A program made the position numbers and the translations under genes. Below, in pieces: positions 56,401-64,000 of a stretch of DNA of 64,000 bases (positions within the stretch are counted from its first letter, which is position 1; each line of letters opens with the position of its first letter). The notes below the pieces were generated by a model. It did not search any database, had not been told where the DNA came from, and saw only the letters and a list, made by a program, of their open reading frames with translations. The DNA is taken from contig OZ026515.1 in the NCBI GenBank assembly GCA_964019695.1, positions 141,481,549-141,545,548 of the forward strand. The letters are read 5' to 3'. Source of the DNA: Loripinus fragilis (taxonomy: Eukaryota; Mollusca; Bivalvia; Lucinida; Lucinidae).

Positions 56401-56498
56401 ACCTAAAGTACTTTGTGCTGGTTCTACCCAGGAAAACGTTCAGACATGACTGAAAAATTTTGGCTAGAGGATATAAGGCATCAGATCAAACAAATCAT
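56401..56498 (+). mobile_element. 3' part of a SINE of the 9041 family
   Basis: AAGTACTTTGTGCTGGTTCTACCCAGG, ACTGAAAAATTTTGGCTAGAGG and AAGGCATCAGATCAAAC correspond in order to the SINE body and tail (cited in part). The tRNA head is missing. Confidence 0.6.
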
Positions 56499-56656
56499 AA
56501 ACGCTGATCTTTTTAATGGATACATTATCTTAAGGCTGTCTACACAGTCGTTCGCTTGACCTATGGTTTTCATGTCATTTGCCATGGTCTTTCTAAAAGA
56601 AAGTCCAGAAGCAACAGAAAGAAGACATTACTCATTGTCTTGCAGTTTTTTTTCAG

Positions 56657-56722
56657 ATGACGCTATGACACCCATTCTAGTTGACATGCCTTATAACACC
56701 TGGCTAGCAATTACCTTACATG
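56657..56722 (+). CDS. Candidate internal exon of unknown gene
   Basis: A long pyrimidine tract and acceptor (GCAGTTTTTTTTCAG) precede 66 bp that are open only in phase 1. They encode DDAMTPILVDMPYNTWLAI then TLH (first D split) and end CATG|GTAGAG, phase 1. The exon is symmetrical. The next candidate, 61808, accepts phase 1 and gives a sensible continuation (TLHVQSPRNIPAEEDTAYEV). No homologue is recognised and no preceding exon is placed. Confidence 0.3.
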
Positions 56723-57592
56723 GTAGAGATGAGTTTTATTTAAATAAATACCGGTTTTAAGAATAAGTAGTATTATGAAAAGTTAGAAGTAATATTGAAG
56801 TTCTGATATGTTTTAATAATCTTCATAATAATATTTGGGCTGATAACTTGGTTTTCTTCTCATGACCAAACTTAACAAATTCAACGTACTTGTACATGTA
56901 CCACACGTCTCATAATAAGTTTTTTTATAATAGGGGCCTATATATTAAGACAAAAGCTATAAACCGTGATGGCACGCAGACTATCGCATAATATTCATTG
57001 TTGATGTCTCGCACACGTATCTTTGTTTTGCGTCATACTTAACCAAATGTAAGCTAACCAGATAATATTGCCTATGGTTGTTTATAAGGGGTAGCTGAGG
57101 TTTTTTTTCACTAACAATAATAGTAATAGTGGTTATGCCACGTTGGTTATACCGAGTAGTCATTCGAATGTGGAGATCACATTGAATGCTAGAATGTAAC
57201 TGTGTATAATGAGAAGACATTCAGAATATCAGATCTACGGACGCCCTTTGTGATTTTCTGATGTATTTATAAATATGCATTAATTTGTTTCGATTATTTA
57301 TATAATTGCTTTAATGATAGAGTGTGTTTTATCTGGCAATATTGAAAAATGGCTTATTCAGTGAGAGTTTTCGTTTAAGCATAATGAACCTTTCGTCATC
57401 CTTCCATCTGTCACTCTGTGTTGCAGTGTCAGCCAACCTGACTATATATACTACAATACTACATTATTTACTAGGTTTTCTTGTATGCTAAAAGTCGGCG
57501 AGACACTAAATATTTTTCCACATCATTAAAGGTCCTGCTTATGTCTTTTGCAAACAGCATCATTCTGTGAATTGTGGTCAATGTTTTTGTTG

Positions 57593-57798
57593 TTAAACTC
57601 TTTGTCTGCTAGTGCCTTCTGCTGATAACCTTTGCAAACAGATTGTAACCAGTTTAGACCCAACTAAATGTCGGGTTTGATATAGATCCAAACCTTTTAA
57701 CACATTGATGGTATTCCTGAAAAATATTTCGAAAAAGTTAATTTAAAAAAAAATCAGCAGACGACAAAAATCATGAAAAAATTCAACCGTGCAGCGTA
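57593..57798. mobile_element. Decayed MITE, TTAACCCTTAATGCG family
   Basis: TTAAACTCTTTGTCTGC at the left, AATCAGCAGACGACAAAA and ATTCAACCGTGCAGCG at the right, with a central AAACAGATTG...GTTTAGACCC / GGGTTTG...ATCCAAACC palindrome. Confidence 0.55.
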
Positions 57799-58479
57799 AA
57801 TACCAACATCTACTTGTTACAATTCTAGCTTCTCTCTGCAATTGAACAGACTGGGTTGAGTCATGTCTGATAGCAAATTACAGAAAGCATGGTGGTGAGT
57901 GGGACTGTGTGATGGCGGTTCTATATAGAACGTCTCTCTGTCCTTCACTATTTCATTTTATTGTCCTATGGGACCATGGATTCCATTGTGGAACTTTGAA
58001 ACCATTAGATGGTCACAAATGAGGTCTAAATGGCCGAAACGAGCTAGTTTGGCCCAGAAGACTTGCACACTCTATACTTTCTGTTCTTTTGTGTATTCTT
58101 TGCTTCCGAAGGATAGCCTTTTTAAGAACATATTTCTCATGAAGTGGCCTCGAGGAAGTGGCTGATATATGGTATTCAACTGCAATGTGAATTATTCGTT
58201 AACGCCATTATATGATTTGCTTCTGTATGTATGCATTATTGTGTTATGTTTTAGATATATATAAGGTGAATTTTGAATTAAGTTTGAGGCGATTTACAGT
58301 TGTGTTATATGTTTGCTTTTTGTTTTACTTACTGTTTGTGGATAGTCAATATATATAATGAGCCAAAATCAGATAATTACCTCAGAATAATCGGGATCAA
58401 GGAAAATGACTCCCTGTCAATAAAATAAGCGATTTGTGCATACACATGGCTGTATGATGATGTACATTTTATCTATTGA

Positions 58480-58718
58480 ACCGGTGCATGAGATTTCCAA
58501 CAATGTGGGATGTGCGACCAGCAAAGCCTCAGATCAGCCTGCGCATATGCGCAGTCTGATCAGAGCCTTTGCAAGTTGCTTGAGTATTCTATTATATGAT
58601 TGTTAAGCTACTGACTGAACACCATTTGGAGTGTCTAAGCTTAAAAGGAGGCTGCACAGGCTCGTCTGAGTCTGTTCATGTCAAAATGCTACATTGTCTA
58701 AAATCACATGTCACGGCT
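58480..58718 (+). mobile_element. MITE, CATGAGATTTCCAACA family, copy 4
   Basis: GCATGAGATTTCCAACAATG at the left, ATTGTCTAAAATCACATGTC at the right; CAGATCAGCCTGCGCATATG, CAGTCTGATCAGAGCC and AAGCTTAAAAGGAGGCTGC inside. Confidence 0.88.
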
Positions 58719-59478
58719 CTATTGTTTACAGGAAGTACAGTTTCCTTCTTCATAAAAATTGTTGCTCTTATGTGTGTATATAGTTCTGTATATATTTACA
58801 TATGTATGTATTTACTGGCCATATAGAATTAATATTTATATAGAACTCGTTTTACAAATTTATATGCCAAAGAAAATCATTTTGCTAGCTTTAATATGTA
58901 TATATAAATATTTATATTTGTTGTATTTAAACCCCTCTTATATCATATGTATGCTTTGTTACTTTAATGAATGACATATCTTTAGATAAGAAAGGTGCCT
59001 AATCTCTATATTTCTTATTTATCATCAGAAATATATGAGGTGGGTACTCATTGGGTGTAAACCATAACATTTACAAATGTTTAAAAGAAGAACTATAAAC
59101 TTCCCACCGTCTAAAGAGTGTACTTTAACAGACAGCAGTGGCAAGTCTGTTAAATTAAATTGGTTCAATCACTATACACACATGTAAGAAAATAATAAAC
59201 CAGTAAATTAATATTTGAAGGCATCGCGTCAGTTAAGTGAAATTTTATAAGTATAATTTAGCTGACACATTTTCAAATTGTCCATAATGCAAGAATATAC
59301 CATCTGGAACGTAATAGATACATTCCCTTTTAGTCGACAATACTCGTCAAGTCATAACACAGCACATAACTGATTTTTTATTATTTATGTTTAGGATCTC
59401 TGGGCACTTCAAATGAGTCCCTAAACAATGTCTTGGAGAAAAAAAGAAACTGCATATTGACACATAAGCAAATTTAAT

Positions 59479-60280
59479 ATGATCCTTTGTATACGGGAAA
59501 CCCTAAACTGGTACTTTTACAAACACTGTAGACCCAGAAAAATATCTACAAACAAAAATTACAATGTTTAGCTAACCTGAGCCGAAGGCTCAAGGTGAGC
59601 TATTGTGATTGGTCTTTGTCAGTCGTTTGTCGTCTGTTGTCTGTAAACTTTTCTTTAAACGACATCTCCTCCTGAACCATTGGTCCAAATTTAAAATAAT
59701 TTCACATGAATGCTCCCCATAATGCACTCTACCAAATTTGCATAAATGGTTCCACTCCACTGATCATGAGGGCCGCCAGAGCTCTAGATAAGAAATATCT
59801 TAAACGAGATCTCCTCCTGAACCACTGGTCCAAATTCAAAATAATTTCACAGAATTGTTCCTCATGATGCCCTCTACCAAAATTGCACAAATGGTTTGCT
59901 CCGCTGATAAAAAGAGCCGCCAGATGTCTAGATAAGAAATACCTTTAAACGAAATTTTCTAGCCAATGGTCCAAATTCAAAATAATTTCACAGAAATAAA
60001 CCTCATGTTGCCTGCTACCAAAATTGATCATAACGTTTAGCGTGGCTGTACAGCATGGCTACCAGAGCTAAAAATAGAAATATTATTAAATCATATCTCT
60101 TTAGCCACAGACCAATACATCATCTACTCATGATATACCAGGACTCCTGTGAGCGATTTAGGGCCCTAAAGCCCTCTTGTATTGTTTTTTTTTAAATGCA
60201 ACCTGACACCCCTAGATATGTACAATGAACTATCCCAAGTTTATTGTATCAAACCAGAAGGAAAATTTCATTAGTTTACA
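59479..60280 (-). mobile_element. MITE family D, split by a pearl-like element
   Basis: Left part (59479-59569): TCCTTTGTATACGGGAAACC, AAACTGGTACTTTTACAAAC, CTGTAGACCCAG. Right part (60191-60280): AACCTGACACCCC, TACAATGAACTATCCCAAG, GTATCAAACCAGAAGGAAA, TTAGTTTACAAAGG. These are the two halves of family D in reverse orientation. Confidence 0.78.
59570..60190 (+). mobile_element. Pearl-like element, TAGCTAACCTGAGCCGAAGG type
   Basis: Head CTAACCTGAGCCGAAGGCTC, AAGGTGAGCTATTGTGATTGG and GTCGTTTGTCGTCTGTTG; core markers GGTCCAAATT at 59682, 59827 and 59968 (spacing 145, 141). The tail is GTGAGCGATTTAGGGCCC...GCCCTCTTGTATTG. Non-coding. Confidence 0.8.
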
Positions 60281-60410
60281 AAGGCTTCATGTTTCACCAA
60301 TACCTACTCCAGATTTCCCATATTTTACTGTAAAAATGGGGGGGGGGGGGGAGGTGCAAACCCGGGGGGAAGGTGTTGTACTGTGGTGTTTCAGGAGTGT
60401 TATCGAAACA

Positions 60411-60628
60411 TTTACCCCTTTGTATTCTGATGATTTTACCAAACATATTGATACAATAAGTATGGGACTGCCCATGTACTTCAAGGGGCACAGGTAGGTG
60501 TTTCTAAAGTATGATGTATGGTGTTTTAATCTTAGCAATCAGTGCAAATCCTGAAGAAATGCAGCATTATGAAATGTTGTTTGCCAAAGTACAAGTTTAG
60601 GGATATCCAATATACAAAGGGTTAATGT
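60411..60628 (+). mobile_element. MITE family D-like copy
   Basis: ACCCCTTTGTATTCTGATG, CATATTGATACAATAAGTATGG, then GAAATGCAGCATTATGAAATG, TTTGCCAAAGTACAAGTTTAGG and ATACAAAGGGTTAA. A similar left arm also occurs at about 10418. A poly-G tract lies at 60338-60351. Confidence 0.65.
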
Positions 60629-60790
60629 TCTGATTAGCATTTGAACGTGTTTGGCAATTAAAACCATTATTACAGACTGCTTAATTATGGAGGTTGATTG
60701 TCCATTATCCTGAATGACTAGAAGGGACGTTTTCTCAATTTACATTTCACATGATACCATATTATGCATTCAACAAATGATAGTCAAATG

Positions 60791-61175
60791 TAGCCCCCCG
60801 GTGGCTTAGGCTGCTGTCCGTTCTAAGGCGGTGGTTCTGTTATTGTTGACTTTTTGTTTATTGTTACTCCCATTGTGGGAGTCTGTAATTGTTCTATGTT
60901 TTGTTGTACGTTACTTTATGTCCATTCTAGTATTGCAATCATCTTGATGGGGAAGAGAGAGCTGATTGCTTTGCTAATTTGTCTTCCTGGTGTCTTGTGA
61001 TGGTTGAGCGGCTCTTCCTCGCGTATTGCAATCATCTTGATGGGGAAGAGAGAGCTGATTGCTTTGCTTAATTTGTCTTCCTGGTATCTTGTGATGGTTG
61101 AGCGGCTCTTCCTCGCGGTGCCACAGGGTTGTCTGCAGTTTGTGATTGTGGTATTTCCTGATCATACTCACTTAC
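60791..61175 (-). repeat. Copy of the 41484-type repeat with 93-bp internal duplication
   Basis: It matches 41484-41800 in the same orientation. The block from TATTGCAATCATCTTGATGG to GCGGCTCTTCCTCGCG occurs twice, at 60931 and 61024 (93 bp, 31 codons). The minus frame 61171-60974 therefore stays open through the duplication. Confidence 0.8.
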
Positions 61176-61324
61176 TATTTTAGATTGCTGTTAATAGCGA
61201 CCATGGGCTGAAGCATCATAATAATTTGTATATGGTTATGCTTAGTAAATGGTTCTTGTGGTTTGATGCCTGTAGAATCGCTACTTAAAGACCTATATTC
61301 CTGTATAATAGATAACATTAAATA

Positions 61325-61480
61325 ATTAACTGATAAGGGACAGTTTCAGTAACTCACAGGATTAAAGGGGCCTCAAAAGGGGACTTACCTGTATTCAGCA
61401 CAATTTCTTTCACTAAGATAAATATCAATATTTTATCAGGAAATACCTACACCCTTCATGGGATCACTTTATTGCCCAAT
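61325..61480. repeat. Dispersed repeat, sister of 4250-4385
   Basis: TTAACTGATAAGGGACAG, CACAGGATTAAAGGGGCC, GATAAATATCAATATTTTATC and ACCTACACCCTTCATGGGAT follow 4250-4385 collinearly. Confidence 0.8.
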
Positions 61481-61807
61481 GAAAGGAAGTCATAATCACC
61501 TTAAAAAGCTGTCTGGAATAGCCCTCAGACAGTGGTACCACTTTAATTGTCTAAGAATTTACCCCTTTAAGATACGTGGGTAAGGAAAACTTTTTTAATT
61601 ATCAGTTGTACACAATGATTATAATGGCTGTATTTATACATATACGACTCCATCGAAATTCATGGCTTAGTTTATGTACCTTAACTCATATTTTGAATGC
61701 TGTGAATGAAGATGGGATTGTGCATTATATCAAAACATAAAAGTAGAGTCATTGTTTCCTTTGAATTCCAACAACAGACACTAGCATTTAACTTGATTTT
61801 ATTTCAG

Positions 61808-61881
61808 TACAATCTCCAAGGAATATTCCAGCCGAAGAAGATACAGCCTACGAAGTTATAAATCCTCTTAGGACAAACTGA
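61808..61881 (+). CDS. Candidate terminal exon of unknown gene
   Basis: After a strong acceptor (TTGATTTTATTTCAG), the frame entered in phase 1 reads QSPRNIPAEEDTAYEVINPL then RTN and TGA. The other two frames also end in stops (TAA, TAG) after 17-20 codons. Phase 1 fits the end of the candidate exon at 56657 and gives the most protein-like sequence. Entered in phase 2 from NMNAT 35061 it would read NTISKEYSSRRRYSLRSYKS, a second possible tail. Ownership is undecided. Confidence 0.35.
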
Positions 61882-62224
61882 AGAGGCTGTCCAAAGATTG
61901 TAAATATGACATCTTAGTGAGCACTTTGCAATTATCTTATCAAGGGTGTCTATCACCTGTTGTGTACATATCGATGTTGCTTACTACAGTTGTTTACTGA
62001 GATGTGTACGGTTTTGTTTCTTTGAACTTATCTCCTCACTAGACTGTATTCTATATTTATAATGACAACTGTAGACCTAATATCATATGATTGATTTGAT
62101 TCAGAGCGCATGACGCTGTTTTCTATCCAATTGAAATTGTGAGAATTGACACATTTCTACTCACGATAGAGAAGATACAGGTCACAGAGTAAACCAGTGA
62201 TTCATTAAACTCTAATAATGATCA

Positions 62225-62480
62225 CAACGAGAGAGAGTAAAAAGCAAGTGAATATGAACTTTTGATGCCTACATCGCAGCCAACCTAAAGCACTGAGAGA
62301 GAGAAATGACTGGATCATCAAGTCGCATATACATGCGTGCACGCGAACAGAACAGGCAAAATCGCCAGCTCTTGACCTTATTAAGATGATTACTAAACTA
62401 GAAAAGGGACACAAAGCTCCTCGTCACGAAACCAAGACCAAACATAAAAATCCCACATTGAAAGTAAAATCCCAGCAGCA
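62225..62480 (+). repeat. Probable diverged copy of the 41484-type repeat
   Basis: CACAACGAGAGAGAGTAAAA, CATCGCAGCCAACCTAAAGC and ACTGAGAGAGAGAAATGACTG recall the order seen in 46735, but the match is weak. Confidence 0.35.
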
Positions 62481-63309
62481 AATAACTAGATACAATAGAA
62501 CCACCTCCCTAGAATTGATCAAAATATTTTCATGTGTATGCTTAGTGTCTATGTAAACCGCTTTTTGCAAATGGTCATCTTTACAAAACGAATATCCGGG
62601 ACAATGTATATGCCTACCAGTTAGGTACTTGAAGTTGGTCCTTCCAATACATTTTCCAATCCAACAGTATCTCAATTTTGTTTTCTGGCCATAGTCACTT
62701 GCTTTACATTATGCTTACTGAAAGGCTTGTGAGACTATTCAATCTATATGTAGTATTAAACTGCTAAATATGCTCTAGAACAAATCTAGAACAGTAAATA
62801 TTGTGTTTACTTGGCCGATATATACATTGTCATAAAGTTAAGCATATTCCATTTGATAACGCCACTTAGGTTTTAGAAACTGTAAGAACGGAAACTTTTG
62901 AGGGATACCAACAATTTATTGTGGTAGACAACAAAAGCAGAATACCAGCGATTTGATAAAGAAAAGCCGTGGAGTCTCTGACTTGTTTATATGCTGCAAA
63001 CACCTTACCCATAAATTTTACAAACATCATTGAAACATCATGGAGGCCAAGAGTCAGCAAAACTTTTACAATTAAGCTGCGACAGTTGTAATTTCTTCAA
63101 AACTTTCTCTTTAGAGCATACACTTTCAGGATCTGGTGCAAAATGTCACTATATGGCTTATAATAATCCACTACTTCCGGTTTATGTTGTGTATAGCCTG
63201 CACACTGTCGAATAACAACATTTTCATCATTAAATTCACTGGGCACGTAATTCTGTCCTACTCATGCAGTAGAGTCTAGCAAAATTCACAATGGTTTCGA
63301 TACGGCTGG

Positions 63310-63850
63310 TTCCCGGTTTGAAACACGTCAGCCGAGCTTGTCCCACACTTGTTCGATAGGGTTCAAGTCCAGCAACAAGCTCAGCCGTGGAAGACTAGCG
63401 ATGTTATGTTGATGTTTGTATTCCTCGATGATGTGAGTACAGTTAGGTCTTGCAATGTCATCTCGGAGCACCATGTTCTGGCTGTCTAGCGAGTCCAAGG
63501 GTGGCCAAACACCAGATTTCAGGATTTCGTCCTGGTACTTTTGAGCGTTTAAAGTCTCAGAAACCACCTTTAACTATATCAGGTGTTCGTCAGATAACGC
63601 ACCACGTACCATAATGCTTCAGTAACAATTCATTGCACTCAAGAATCAATGTAGACCGTTTCCTTTTTGTAATGCTGCAACTCTCTCTCTGTTCTTTCAA
63701 AGGTCTGCTCACAACACTCTGAGACACGTTTAATACCCTTGCAATGTCATCTTGCTCCATACCAGCGTTCCTAATGGCAATTTTACACATTCTGTCATCT
63801 TTCTTCTTTGTTGATTTATCCAACATACGCACTTTAAGGCTATTTCATGA
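63310..63850 (-). pseudogene. Tc1/mariner transposase, internally deleted
   Basis: Minus strand. The first frame (63832-63590) reads MCKIAIRNAGMEQDDIARVL and NVSQSVVSR, the N-terminal helix-turn-helix that binds the terminal repeats. The second frame (63567-63328) reads LNAQKYQDEIL, MVLRDDIARPNCTHIIEEY, SLPRLSLLLDLNPIEQVWDK, the C-terminal half of the DDE domain. The second catalytic Asp is in the RDD.ARP motif and the third acidic residue in the NPIE.VW motif. The part between, with the second half of the DNA-binding region and the first catalytic Asp, is missing; a TGA follows WDKLG. The copy is dead. Terminal inverted repeats were not identified, and the right end may lie at the window edge. 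Confidence 0.88.
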
Positions 63851-64000
63851 CTGAACAGCAAAAGAAATTCATTCTTGCATATCAACTCCTGGACAGTACT
63901 GTGTCGTAAGCTTCCCGTTCAAGGACAGTAGTGAATGAAACTAATCGAACTTATCCAAATTTGGTAGCCAAAATACAAGTGTACATGTCGAATAAAACCC

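Overview
This is an AT-rich eukaryotic window dominated by introns, mobile-element debris and simple repeats. Long introns, tRNA-derived SINEs, many small foldback elements and elements with internal tandem cores of the type called pearl in oysters suggest a bivalve mollusc. The species cannot be fixed from the sequence. Nothing bacterial, no CRISPR array, no rRNA and no genuine tRNA gene was seen.

The one conserved cellular gene recognised with confidence runs on the + strand from about 12.1 kb to 35.1 kb. It encodes a nicotinamide/nicotinate mononucleotide adenylyltransferase (NMNAT1-like), the enzyme that makes NAD+ from NMN and ATP. Six exons were placed with consensus splice sites and continuous reading frame (12080, 14612, 17894, 19576, 21504, 34963). 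The 5' exons with the GxFxPxHxxH ATP-binding motif were not found and probably lie upstream. A second version of the exon carrying the SSTKxR motif sits 1.4 kb after the first (22893). The phases allow one or the other copy but not both and not neither. At the last conserved exon the splice donor GTAAG itself supplies a stop codon. Reading through gives a compact enzyme, while splicing 13 kb onward to 48065 adds an in-frame tail of about 130 mostly low-complexity residues.

On the minus strand at 4.7-5.8 kb are two spliced exons of a ZNF862-like/hAT-related zinc-finger protein, with a 270-bp composite microsatellite in the intron. At 3.7-3.9 kb (minus) is a likely first exon of a second gene. 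Retroelement remains are two LINE 3' fragments (13.3-13.8 kb, 20.1-20.9 kb, both minus) and an internally deleted Tc1/mariner transposase (63.3-63.85 kb, minus).

The rest is a dense, nested repeat landscape. It includes a 41-bp minisatellite (1-345), seven SINE copies, at least eight families of short terminal-inverted-repeat or hairpin elements, and five pearl-like elements. A 6.5-kb foldback element (49022-55517) has TTAA at both ends and arms built of 548-bp units. Three large elements have inserted into three separate copies of one small element, each time beside its internal hairpin. Three further + strand stretches (45692, 56657, 61808) look like exons by splice signals and phase but could not be assigned.
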